This document shows positions 26,635 to 34,716 of a stretch of DNA of 64,000 bases, one piece after another. This stretch comes from Flavobacterium sp. GTDB taxonomy: Bacteria; Bacteroidota; Bacteroidia; Flavobacteriales; Flavobacteriaceae. Each line of letters begins with the position of its first letter. The stretch's first letter is position 1. The translations under genes were made by a program, and so were the position numbers. The notes under the pieces were generated by a model. That model saw nothing but the letters and a program-made list of their open reading frames with translations. It did no database searches and was not told where the DNA came from. Where the stretch lies: positions 33,114-97,113 of the forward strand of contig JAIXSK010000012.1 of assembly GCA_027484725.1 (NCBI GenBank). The letters run 5' to 3'.

Positions 26635-27117
26635 ATGAATTTAGAAAGAATACTCGCCATTTCAGGAATGCCCGGCATTTACTCATTGAAATTGCAAACA
26701 CGTACCGGTTTTGTGGCCGAATCACTCATTGACGGAAAAAAAGTAACCGTTGGCTTAAGAAGCAATGTGAGTTTATTGTCTGAGATTTCAATGTATACCC
26801 ATGAGGGTGAAAAACCATTGGCCGAAGTGATGCGTGCTATAGCCGTCAAAGAAAACGAAGGTCCGGCCATTTCGCATAAAGAAGACAACGCAAAACTAGC
26901 TGCCTATTTTCAGAGTGTAGTTCCGGATTATGATGCCGATAGAGTTTATCCATCCGATATTAAAAAGGTACTCAATTGGTACAACATCTTACAATCAAAA
27001 GGTTTGGTTTCAAAAGAAGAAACCAGTGCCGAAAAACAAGCTGAAATTGAAGCGGTTGTTGAAGAAAAAGTAGCCGAAGCCAAAGCGGCCAAAAAGACAA
27101 AATCTAAAAAAGAATAG
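26635..27117 (+). CDS. DUF5606 family protein
   Basis: 160 residues. The N-terminal 70 or so residues (LERILAISGMPGIYSLKLQT; VTVGLRSNVSLLSEISMYT) and the YFQSVVPDYDADRVYPSDIKK block match a Bacteroidota-only family of unknown function. The last 30 residues are a Lys/Ala/Glu-rich tail (KAAKKTKSKKE). Placed between def and mazG; a strong terminator follows. Confidence 0.88.
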   Translation: MNLERILAISGMPGIYSLKLQTRTGFVAESLIDGKKVTVGLRSNVSLLSEISMYTHEGEKPLAEVMRAIAVKENEGPAISHKEDNAKLAAYFQSVVPDYDADRVYPSDIKKVLNWYNILQSKGLVSKEETSAEKQAEIEAVVEEKVAEAKAAKKTKSKKE

Positions 27118-27134
27118 TTTTTCAAACCTAAATG

Positions 27135-27170
27135 AATCCCGCTGACGAGCATTTGTAAGCGGGATTTTTT
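27135..27170 (+). terminator. intrinsic terminator after DUF5606 gene
   Basis: AATCCCGCT (27135-27143) pairs perfectly with AGCGGGATT (27158-27166), a 9-bp stem with 14-nt loop, followed by a T run to 27170. Confidence 0.9.
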
Positions 27171-27192
27171 ATTTTTACACAAATCACTTCCG

Positions 27193-27966
27193 ATGAATTC
27201 CAGAGCCCAGCAACTACAAGCTTTTGACCGATTGTTGAACATTATGGACGACTTGCGCGCGCAATGTCCGTGGGATAAAAAACAAACCCTGGAATCATTG
27301 CGCCATTTGACTATTGAAGAAACCTACGAACTTGGCGATGCCATTCTGAATAATGATCTCAATGAAGTCAAAAAAGAACTCGGCGATTTGTTGCTTCACA
27401 TAGTTTTTTATGCCAAAATCGGCAGTGAAACCCAAGATTTTGACATCGCTGATGTTTGTAACGAAATTTGTGAAAAACTCATTCATCGCCATCCGCATAT
27501 TTACGGTGATGTTCAGGTAAAAGACGAAGAAGAAGTCAAGCAAAACTGGGAAAAACTCAAACTCAAAGAAGGCAAAAAATCAGTTTTAGAAGGTGTTCCG
27601 CAAGGTTTACCGGCACTGGTCAAAGCCAGTCGCATTCAAGACAAAGCCAAAGGTGTGGGTTTTGATTGGGAAGAACCGCATCAGGTTTGGGACAAGGTTC
27701 AAGAAGAACTCAGCGAATTACAGGCTGAAGTGGCCGACGGAAATCAACAGCGTATTGTAGCCGAATTTGGCGATGTCTTATTTTCGATGATTAATTATGC
27801 TCGCTTTTTGAATGTGAATCCTGAAGATGCACTTGAGCGTACCAATAAAAAATTCATCAAACGTTTTCAGTATTTAGAATCAAAAGCCGCAGAAATTGGC
27901 AAACCATTGTCAGAAATGACTTTGGCTGAAATGGATGTTTTTTGGAACGAAGCCAAAAAGTTATAA
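27193..27966 (+). CDS. mazG: nucleoside triphosphate pyrophosphohydrolase
   Basis: A 257-residue MazG with two MazG-like domains. It hydrolyses non-canonical NTPs to NMPs and PPi. The N-terminal domain shows CPWDKKQTLESLRHLTIEET and the metal-binding EETYELGDAI...KKELGDLLLHIVF; the second has VQEELSELQAEV...EFGDVLFSMINYARF. Its stop lies 1 bp from the stop of the convergent fnr-like gene, with no terminator between them. Confidence 0.94.
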   Translation: MNSRAQQLQAFDRLLNIMDDLRAQCPWDKKQTLESLRHLTIEETYELGDAILNNDLNEVKKELGDLLLHIVFYAKIGSETQDFDIADVCNEICEKLIHRHPHIYGDVQVKDEEEVKQNWEKLKLKEGKKSVLEGVPQGLPALVKASRIQDKAKGVGFDWEEPHQVWDKVQEELSELQAEVADGNQQRIVAEFGDVLFSMINYARFLNVNPEDALERTNKKFIKRFQYLESKAAEIGKPLSEMTLAEMDVFWNEAKKL

Positions 27967-27967
27967 A

Positions 27968-28648
27968 TTATTCTGAAGCTCTTCTGAGTCCGTTGCGGTC
28001 CAGCAAAGTAATTTTCTTGCCTGAAAGTTCAATGAGTTTACTTTTGTTGAATTCTGACAACAATCTGATACAGCTTTCGGTTGCTGTGCCAATCATTCCG
28101 GCCAATTCCTCTCGCGATACGTGTAATCTAAGTGAGCCATCCTCATTTTTACCAAAAGTATTTTCTAAATACAAAAGTGTTTCAGCCAATCTTTCCTTGA
28201 CATTTTTCTGTGCCATAGATACCATATGATCGTCCGCTTCTTTGAGATCGCCACAAATGGTGCGCATGACATTCATAGAAAACTGATTGTTCTGGTTGAA
28301 GAACTGCAGAACTTCGCTTTTTGGAATAAAGCAAACTTCCATGTCTTCCATAGCTACTGCCGAAAGATTGGCCGGTTCATCGCTGATCATCGAACGCTGA
28401 CCGAGTAATTCTCCGGGTTTGGCCAGTTTAACAATTTGATCTTTTCCGTTGGCGCTGAGTTTGGTCAGCTTACAAACGCCATCTTTCACACAATAAATAC
28501 CGTTGACATTCTCGCCTTCTTCAAAAATAGGTTCGCCTTTTTTAATGGTATATGAAGTTTTGCAATTGGCCATTTTGATGAGCTCATCTTTTGAAAGCGC
28601 TTTGAGCGAGCTGAATTCTCGCACAATACATTGTTCACATTTACTCAT
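27968..28648 (-). CDS. Crp/Fnr-family regulator, FNR-like (probable oxygen/redox control of cco and hemN)
   Basis: 226 residues: cyclic-nucleotide-binding-like sensor domain (about 20-115), long dimer helix, and winged HTH with recognition helix TATESCIRLLSEF. Glu191 and Arg195 match the two FNR residues that read the core G-C pairs. Cysteines: Cys4-x2-Cys7, Cys29, Cys53, Cys59 and Cys106; Cys106 (EVCFIPKSE) aligns with FNR Cys122, but the N-terminal spacing differs from E. coli FNR, so an Fe-S cluster is plausible, not proven. Divergent from ccoI, with an FNR-like box between them. Likely activator of ccoI, ccoS-NOQP and hemN. Confidence 0.85.
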   Translation of the reverse strand: MSKCEQCIVREFSSLKALSKDELIKMANCKTSYTIKKGEPIFEEGENVNGIYCVKDGVCKLTKLSANGKDQIVKLAKPGELLGQRSMISDEPANLSAVAMEDMEVCFIPKSEVLQFFNQNNQFSMNVMRTICGDLKEADDHMVSMAQKNVKERLAETLLYLENTFGKNEDGSLRLHVSREELAGMIGTATESCIRLLSEFNKSKLIELSGKKITLLDRNGLRRASE

Positions 28649-28673
28649 AATTGTTCGCAGTTAACAGTGGGTT

Positions 28674-28681
28674 CAAATTTA
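28674..28681 (-). promoter_or_regulatory. candidate promoter -7 box of the fnr-like gene (TAAATTTG)
   Basis: Read on the minus strand, TAAATTTG matches TAnnTTTG, 25 bp before the regulator ATG. The FNR-like box at 28691-28704 would then be centred near -27, over the -33 region, a repressing position for this promoter. Confidence 0.45.
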
Positions 28682-28690
28682 AACATTAAT

Positions 28691-28704
28691 ATGACAAAAA
28701 TCAT
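28691..28704. promoter_or_regulatory. FNR-like box upstream of ccoI (ATGACAAAAATCAT)
   Basis: Dyad ATGAC-AAAA-ATCAT between the divergent fnr-like gene and ccoI. The TTTG of a -7-like TACTTTG (28728-28734) starts 27 nt after the box, placing the box near -41 for ccoI. Confidence 0.7.
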
Positions 28705-28757
28705 ATTTTGTTTTGAACAACTGGCGGTACTTTGTCTCAGGTAAAATTGAGCAAATT

Positions 28758-31136
28758 ATGGACACCAACCAATGTTTTCACTGCGGGTTGGATGTGGTCG
28801 AATCAGACACAATTCATTTGGACGGCAAGACTTTTTGTTGTGCCGGATGCAAAACAGTGTATGAAATTTTCAGTTCTAACGGCATGGACTGTTACTACGA
28901 TTTTCAACAATCGCCCGGCGCCACACCCCAAGAAATAAAAGGCAAGTACGACTTTCTAGACAATCCCGAAATTGCTGAAAAACTGCTTGAATTCAATGAG
29001 TCTGAAACGGCTATTGTATCATTGTATATTCCGCACATACACTGTAGTTCTTGTATTTGGGTACTTGAAAATCTGCAACGTCTTCAGGGTGGTATCACCC
29101 AATCGCAAGTAAACTTCCCGCAAAAGAAAGTGCGTATCACCTACAAACCCCATTTGGTTTCGCTCAAAGAAATGGTTTTGCTTTTGAGTTCTATTGGCTA
29201 TGAACCTTATATCAGTTTAGAGCAATATGAATCTGGGAAGCACAAGGTTGATCGCAGTTTGACTTATAAATTAGGCGTGGCGTTTTTCTGCTTTGGCAAC
29301 ATTATGCTCTTGTCGTTTCCGGAGTATTTTGAAGTGAGCGAATTTTGGCTGGATCAATACAAAGGATTCTTTAGATGGCTCATATTTGCTTTGGCTCTGC
29401 CGAGTTTTTTGTATTCGGCCAGCGGATATTACCAAGCTGCCTACAAAAGCATGCGCGCCGGCTTGCTCAATATTGAAATTCCGATTGCGCTGGGCATCAT
29501 TGTGATGTTTGTGCGCAGTACTTTTGATATGCTCATGAATTACGGCCCAGGCTTTTTTGACAGCATGACCGGACTGGTTTTTTTCATGTTGCTGGGCAAA
29601 ACGTTTCAGACCAAAACCTATAGTTTTTTGAGTTTTGAGCGCGATTTTAAATCTTATTTTCCGATTGCGGTGTCTCGCATCCGCGGAAATCTCGAAGAAA
29701 ACGTTGCGGTTTATGACATTGTCAAAGGTGACCGACTGTTGATTCGCAATCAAGAACTTATTCCGGTAGACGGAATATTGATCTCAGCCACGGCCGAAAT
29801 TGATTACAGTTTTGTAAGTGGCGAGGCCAATCCGGTCTTTAAACAATCTGGCGATAAAGTTTACGCCGGCGGAAAACAAGTAGGACAAGTCATTGAAATG
29901 GAAGTGTTGCACAGCGTTTCGCAGAGTTACCTTACACAACTTTGGAGCAATGATGTCTTTCAGAAAAAAGTCAACCAAAAACACAAAAGCATTACCGATA
30001 CGGTGAGTCGATATTTTACACCGGCTTTGCTGTTGATTTCTGTGATTGGTTTTGGCATTTGGATTCCGAGCGATACCAACACCGCTTTTAATGTATTCAC
30101 AGCGGTGCTGATTGTGGCTTGTCCGTGTGCACTTGCGCTAACTGCTCCGTTTACTTTGGGCAATATGTTGCGCATTTTGGGTAATCAAAAATTCTATCTT
30201 AAAAATGCTACGGTCATTGAGCAATTGGCACAAGCCGATACGATTGTTTTTGACAAAACCGGAACCATCACTACCAATGCCGGAGCGGCAATTACTTATC
30301 AAGGCGAAGCTCTGTCAGAAGAGCAGACTTTGGTTCTGAAAAATGTACTGCGCGCGTCGAATCATCCGCTGAGTCGAATGCTTTATAATCATTTGCCATC
30401 GGCAGCACGAATGAGCGTTGCTTTGTTTGAAGAAATTCCCGGAAAAGGCATTGTTGCAAGTGTTCAAGGAATCAATTACAAAGTAGGCTCTGCTTCTTTT
30501 ACCGGAAGTGCAGCTACTTCAGAAATGCATCAGACGGCGGTGCACATTCAAATTAACGATACATATATAGGTAAGTTTGTTTTCAATAATCAATATCGTC
30601 ATGGTTTGAGTGAATTGTTTGAAAAACTCAGTCAAAAATATACGCTCAAAGTTTTATCGGGGGACAACGAAGGCGAACGCGAAGTTTTGCAAAAAATATT
30701 GCCAGTAGGAACCGAATTGGTTTTTAATCAAACGCCCGAGCAAAAACTTGAATTTGTTAAGAATCTGCAACATCAAGGTGCCAAAGTAATGATGGTGGGT
30801 GACGGGCTCAACGATGCCGGAGCACTGGCACAAAGTGATGTAGGTATTGCCATTGCTGAAAATGTCAATGTGTTTTCACCGGCGTGTGATGCTATTCTCG
30901 ATGCAAGCCAGTTTGAAAAACTGTGGTATTTCTTAAAACTGTCACACGGATCGATGCGCACGATTGTCATGAGTTTTGGACTGTCATTGCTTTATAATGC
31001 AGTAGGCTTGTCGTTTGCCTTGACCGGTCATCTACAACCTTTGGTAGCGGCCATTATTATGCCGCTGAGCACCATTACCATCGTGAGTTTTGTGACGATG
31101 ATGACCAATTTTTATGCGCGATTTATGCGAAAATAA
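28758..31136 (+). CDS. ccoI: copper-translocating P1B-type ATPase CcoI/FixI
   Basis: A 792-residue heavy-metal ATPase supplying copper for cbb3 oxidase assembly. N-terminal Cys-rich segment (CFHCGL...FCCAGCKTVYEIF), then an HMA domain with HIHCSSCIWVLE, eight membrane helices, the membrane CPC motif (Cys455-Pro-Cys457), phosphorylated Asp499 in FDKTGTIT and GDGLNDAGALAQ. Start: ATG at 28758; the open frame from TTG 28713 overlaps the promoter. The CcoI subtype follows from the Cys-rich N-terminus and the cco genes downstream. A second FNR-like box separates it from ccoS. Confidence 0.95.
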   Translation: MDTNQCFHCGLDVVESDTIHLDGKTFCCAGCKTVYEIFSSNGMDCYYDFQQSPGATPQEIKGKYDFLDNPEIAEKLLEFNESETAIVSLYIPHIHCSSCIWVLENLQRLQGGITQSQVNFPQKKVRITYKPHLVSLKEMVLLLSSIGYEPYISLEQYESGKHKVDRSLTYKLGVAFFCFGNIMLLSFPEYFEVSEFWLDQYKGFFRWLIFALALPSFLYSASGYYQAAYKSMRAGLLNIEIPIALGIIVMFVRSTFDMLMNYGPGFFDSMTGLVFFMLLGKTFQTKTYSFLSFERDFKSYFPIAVSRIRGNLEENVAVYDIVKGDRLLIRNQELIPVDGILISATAEIDYSFVSGEANPVFKQSGDKVYAGGKQVGQVIEMEVLHSVSQSYLTQLWSNDVFQKKVNQKHKSITDTVSRYFTPALLLISVIGFGIWIPSDTNTAFNVFTAVLIVACPCALALTAPFTLGNMLRILGNQKFYLKNATVIEQLAQADTIVFDKTGTITTNAGAAITYQGEALSEEQTLVLKNVLRASNHPLSRMLYNHLPSAARMSVALFEEIPGKGIVASVQGINYKVGSASFTGSAATSEMHQTAVHIQINDTYIGKFVFNNQYRHGLSELFEKLSQKYTLKVLSGDNEGEREVLQKILPVGTELVFNQTPEQKLEFVKNLQHQGAKVMMVGDGLNDAGALAQSDVGIAIAENVNVFSPACDAILDASQFEKLWYFLKLSHGSMRTIVMSFGLSLLYNAVGLSFALTGHLQPLVAAIIMPLSTITIVSFVTMMTNFYARFMRK

Positions 31137-31142
31137 CCAACC

Positions 31143-31156
31143 ATGACAAAAGTCAT
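31143..31156. promoter_or_regulatory. FNR-like box upstream of ccoS-ccoNO (ATGACAAAAGTCAT)
   Basis: Perfect palindrome ATGAC-AAAA-GTCAT (extended by C and G outside). The -7 box TAATTTTG is at 31179-31186, so its TTTG starts 27 nt after the box, again near -41. ccoS starts at 31204. Confidence 0.78.
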
Positions 31157-31178
31157 GTTTTAAGAAAATAGTCAGAAG

Positions 31179-31186
31179 TAATTTTG
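31179..31186 (+). promoter_or_regulatory. -7 box (TAATTTTG) of the ccoS-ccoNOQP promoter
   Basis: Exact match to TAnnTTTG, 17 bp before the ccoS ATG and correctly spaced from the FNR-like box at 31143-31156. It makes an internal promoter between ccoI and ccoS likely. Confidence 0.65.
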
Positions 31187-31203
31187 AAAAGACAATTTTA
31201 GGT

Positions 31204-31392
31204 ATGAGTGTCATTTATTTATTAATCTCCATCAGTATCGCGGTAGCCATAGGCTTTTTCATCGCTTTTGTGCGTGCGGTAAAAACCGGGCAGTATGATG
31301 ACGACTATACACCGTCAGTCAGAATGCTCTTTGAAGACGAACTTCTCACAGATAAACCAAAAACAATAAAAACAGACGAAAAATCAATGTAA
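31204..31392 (+). CDS. ccoS: cbb3-type oxidase assembly protein CcoS
   Basis: A 62-residue protein with a single N-terminal membrane helix (VIYLLISISIAVAIGFFIAF) and the CcoS feature of a short acidic stretch after the helix (TGQYDDDYTPSVRMLFEDE). CcoS is needed for cofactor insertion into cbb3 oxidase. The stop is 2 bp before ccoNO. Confidence 0.93.
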   Translation: MSVIYLLISISIAVAIGFFIAFVRAVKTGQYDDDYTPSVRMLFEDELLTDKPKTIKTDEKSM

Positions 31393-31394
31393 TT

Positions 31395-33581
31395 ATGGAA
31401 GTGCAACAATTTTATTACGACAACAAAATCGTCAAAAAGTTCCTGTATGCGACAATACTTTTTGGCGTGGTTGGCATGTTGGTTGGGCTCATCTTGGCCA
31501 TCATGTTCCTGTTCCCGAACATCACCGACGGAATTCCGTGGTTGAGTTTTGGTAGGCTCCGACCACTACACACCAATGCAATTATCTTTGCATTCGTAGG
31601 AAACTCCATGTTTGCCGGAGTTTATTATTCGCTGCAGCGTTTGCTTAAAGCACGTATGTTTAGCGACTTTTTGAGCAACGTACATTTCTGGGGCTGGCAA
31701 CTAATTATTGCCGCTGCAGCCATTACGCTTCCGCTCGGGATTACCACTTCAAAAGAATATGCAGAACTTGAATGGCCTATAGATATTGCCATTGCTCTGA
31801 TTTGGGTGGTTTTCGGAATTAATATGATTGGAACCATTCTCAAAAGACGTGAGCGTCATTTATATGTAGCGATTTGGTTTTACATCGCAACGTTTGTTAC
31901 TGTTGCGGTCTTGCATATTTTCAACAGTTTAGAGTTGCCGGTAAGTGCTTTAAAAAGTTATTCAGCTTATGCTGGCGTACAAGACGCACTTGTACAGTGG
32001 TGGTACGGACACAATGCTGTGGCATTCTTCTTGACCACACCATTTTTAGGATTGATGTATTATTTTGTTCCGAAAGCAGCCAATCGTCCGGTATATTCGT
32101 ATCGATTATCTATTGTTCACTTTTGGTCCTTAATATTTATTTATATCTGGGCCGGACCACACCACTTGTTGTATTCAGCATTGCCCAATTGGGCGCAAAA
32201 CCTTGGGGTTGTATTCTCAGTAATGCTCATTGCTCCGTCATGGGGTGGTATGATCAACGGATTGCTCACTTTGCGTGGGGTTTGGGATAAAGTGCGCGAA
32301 GAACCGATTTTAAAATTCTTCGTAGTAGCAATTACCGGTTATGGGATGGCTACGTTTGAAGGCCCGATGTTGTCACTCAAAAACATCAACGCCATTGCGC
32401 ACTATACCGATTGGATTATTGCCCACGTGCACGTAGGTGCTTTGGCCTGGAACGGATTCATGGCTTTTGGTATGATTTATTGGTTGATTCCGCGCATGAC
32501 CAAAGGTTCTTTATACTCTTCTAAATTGGCCAACTTCCACTTTTGGATAGGTACTTTAGGAATCATTTTATATGCATTGCCCATGTATGTGGCCGGTTTT
32601 ACACAGGCTTCTATGTGGAAACAATTCAATCCTGATGGAACATTAACCTATGGAAACTTCCTTGAAACGGTAAAAGAAATCATCCCAATGTACGCCATGC
32701 GTGCTATTGGCGGAACCATGTATTTAGTGGGGATGTTGGTATTGGTGTATAACATCATCATGACCGTTCGCGCCAACCAAACCGTTGAAGACGAATTAGC
32801 ACAAGCGCCGGCATTACAACCTTTAACCAACCAACGCATCAAAGGAGAACACTGGCACAGTTGGCTTGAAAGACGCCCTATTAAACTCACCATTTTTGCT
32901 TTGATTGCCATTTTAATCGGAGGGATTATTCAGATTATTCCCACCATTATGGTCAAATCAAACATTCCGACCATTGCGGCAGTAAAACCATATACACCGC
33001 TTGAATTAGAAGGTCGTGATTTATATATCCGCGAAGGCTGTGTGGGTTGTCACTCACAAAACGTTCGTCCGTTTAGAAGTGAAGTAGAACGCTACGGACC
33101 ACAATCAAAAGCCGGTGAATTTGTGTATGATCACCCGTTCTTGTGGGGTTCAAAACGCACCGGACCTGACTTGTTGCGCGAAGGCGGAAAATACAACGAC
33201 AACTGGCATTTTAACCATATGTGGGATCCACAAAGTATTTCTGCGGGCTCTATCATGCCGGCCTACAAATGGTTGTTTGACAACAAAGCACTTGATATTG
33301 CAAACATCGAAGACAAAATGCATGTGATGCAAAAACTCGGAGTTCCTTATACTGAAGAACAAATTGCCGGAGCAAAAGCAGCCATCAAAGAACAATCGAT
33401 GAAAATTGAGGCCAGTTTGCACAGCGATCCAGATTTTGTAAAAAGTTATGAAGAAAGTAAGAAAAAAGCAGCTGCACGCGGCGAGGCTTTTGTTCCGATG
33501 CACGAGCGTGAAATTGTGGCGCTGATTGCTTATTTGCAACGCCTTGGAACCGATACTAAAGTAAAAGACAACGCTAAATAA
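31395..33581 (+). CDS. ccoN: cbb3-type cytochrome c oxidase, fused subunits I and II (CcoN-CcoO)
   Basis: 728 residues. Residues 1 to about 480 are CcoN, the heme-copper catalytic subunit with about 12 membrane helices: HTNAIIFAFVGNSMF, WWYGHNAVAFFLTTP and IAHVHVGALAWNGF carry heme and CuB histidines. Residues about 490-728 are CcoO: a membrane anchor (LTIFALIAILIGGIIQIIP) and one c-type heme site Cys549-x2-Cys552-His553 (EGCVGCHSQNVRPF) with a likely Met ligand in SIMPAY. The N-O fusion is common in Bacteroidota, with separate genes in Proteobacteria. It reduces O2 at low oxygen. Confidence 0.95.
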   Translation: MEVQQFYYDNKIVKKFLYATILFGVVGMLVGLILAIMFLFPNITDGIPWLSFGRLRPLHTNAIIFAFVGNSMFAGVYYSLQRLLKARMFSDFLSNVHFWGWQLIIAAAAITLPLGITTSKEYAELEWPIDIAIALIWVVFGINMIGTILKRRERHLYVAIWFYIATFVTVAVLHIFNSLELPVSALKSYSAYAGVQDALVQWWYGHNAVAFFLTTPFLGLMYYFVPKAANRPVYSYRLSIVHFWSLIFIYIWAGPHHLLYSALPNWAQNLGVVFSVMLIAPSWGGMINGLLTLRGVWDKVREEPILKFFVVAITGYGMATFEGPMLSLKNINAIAHYTDWIIAHVHVGALAWNGFMAFGMIYWLIPRMTKGSLYSSKLANFHFWIGTLGIILYALPMYVAGFTQASMWKQFNPDGTLTYGNFLETVKEIIPMYAMRAIGGTMYLVGMLVLVYNIIMTVRANQTVEDELAQAPALQPLTNQRIKGEHWHSWLERRPIKLTIFALIAILIGGIIQIIPTIMVKSNIPTIAAVKPYTPLELEGRDLYIREGCVGCHSQNVRPFRSEVERYGPQSKAGEFVYDHPFLWGSKRTGPDLLREGGKYNDNWHFNHMWDPQSISAGSIMPAYKWLFDNKALDIANIEDKMHVMQKLGVPYTEEQIAGAKAAIKEQSMKIEASLHSDPDFVKSYEESKKKAAARGEAFVPMHEREIVALIAYLQRLGTDTKVKDNAK

Positions 33582-33588
33582 TAAAGTC

Positions 33589-33762
33589 ATGTTCGAACAA
33601 ATTAAACACAGCATGGAGACCATCACCGGAGTGGCGATTTATCCGATGATCTCTTTATCTATATTCTTCTTATTCTTTGTTGGACTAGGCGTTTGGGTCT
33701 TTTCGTACAAGAAAGAAAAAATCAACGAATTGCGTCAGATTCCGCTCAATGATAACCTTTAA
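33589..33762 (+). CDS. ccoQ: cbb3-type oxidase small subunit CcoQ
   Basis: A 57-residue ORF read directly from the sequence. It starts ATG at 33589, 7 bp after ccoNO, and ends TAA at 33762, 12 bp before ccoP. One membrane helix (PMISLSIFFLFFVGLGVWVF) followed by a charged tail (SYKKEKINELRQIPL) is exactly the CcoQ/FixQ layout. Position between ccoO and ccoP confirms it. Confidence 0.88.
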   Translation: MFEQIKHSMETITGVAIYPMISLSIFFLFFVGLGVWVFSYKKEKINELRQIPLNDNL

Positions 33763-33774
33763 ATCTGAACCGTC

Positions 33775-34710
33775 ATGAGAAAATTAATTCCTGTATATAT
33801 CCGTATTCCGGTCATCTTTTTTAGTGTGATGCTCGCGTTAGAATATTTTATTGATTCTGGCGATCGACCGGCTTTTGTTAAATTCCCGATGGTATCGGTG
33901 TTCTTATTTGTCTTTTTGTTTTTGCTGATTTCTATTGAAATTACATTGACCGCCGTTGACAGAGTTACTTATCACTTGCTCAGCGATGAGCAGAAAAAAG
34001 TGGTAGATGAAGCAGCTCATTTAAGCATTAAAGACAGCGAGTGGTTCAAAAAACTCATGAAAGCACTCACCAAATCTGAGCCGATTGAAAATGAGGGACA
34101 ACTTATGTTAGACCACGATTACGACGGCATACGAGAGTTAGACAACAGACTTCCGCCGTGGTGGTTGTATCTGTTCTACATCACCATTATTTTTGGATGT
34201 ATTTACTTGGTTCGTTACCATTTTATGGGTGCTGATGACCAAGAAACTGAACTGCGCAAAGAAATGGCTCAAGCCAAACTCGATGTCGAGGAATACATGA
34301 AAACTGCTCCGGATTTAATGGACGAGAAAACAGTTACTTTACTTACTGATCCGGCTGAACTCGCCAAAGGAAAAGCCATTTTTCAAACCAATTGCGTGGC
34401 TTGTCACCGAGCTGATGGCGGAGGCCAAATTGGCCCGAACCTTACCGATGATCATTGGATTTTGGGCGGAGGCATCAAAAATGTATTCCACACCATCACC
34501 AACGGCGGACGCGACGGAAAAGGGATGATTGCCTGGAAAGCCACGCTCAAACCCACCGAAATTCAACATGTGGCCAGTTATGTATTGTCTTTACAGGGCA
34601 CAAATCCAAAAGACGGTAAAGCACCTGATGGTGAAGTTTGGGTAGATCCGGATGCCGCCAAAGCCGCTCCAACTGCAACCAAAACTGACAGTACGGCTGT
34701 CAAAAAATAA
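33775..34710 (+). CDS. ccoP: cbb3-type cytochrome c oxidase subunit CcoP (single-heme)
   Basis: 311 residues: two membrane helices (about 8-60), a loop, a third hydrophobic segment (PPWWLYLFYITIIFGCIYLV near 125), then one cytochrome c domain with Cys207-x2-Cys210-His211 (NCVACHRADGGGQIGPNLTD) and a likely Met ligand in GRDGKGMIAW. Proteobacterial CcoP usually has two c-type hemes; here I find only one CxxCH. The C-terminal 25 residues are Ala/Lys/Thr-rich. Passes electrons to CcoO/CcoN. Confidence 0.93.
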   Translation: MRKLIPVYIRIPVIFFSVMLALEYFIDSGDRPAFVKFPMVSVFLFVFLFLLISIEITLTAVDRVTYHLLSDEQKKVVDEAAHLSIKDSEWFKKLMKALTKSEPIENEGQLMLDHDYDGIRELDNRLPPWWLYLFYITIIFGCIYLVRYHFMGADDQETELRKEMAQAKLDVEEYMKTAPDLMDEKTVTLLTDPAELAKGKAIFQTNCVACHRADGGGQIGPNLTDDHWILGGGIKNVFHTITNGGRDGKGMIAWKATLKPTEIQHVASYVLSLQGTNPKDGKAPDGEVWVDPDAAKAAPTATKTDSTAVKK

Positions 34711-34716
34711 AACGCC

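Noticed and set aside
33150..33626. 158-codon frame on the minus strand over ccoO
   Set aside because: It lies fully antisense to conserved CcoO and ccoQ codons, has no recognisable domain and no promoter of its own.
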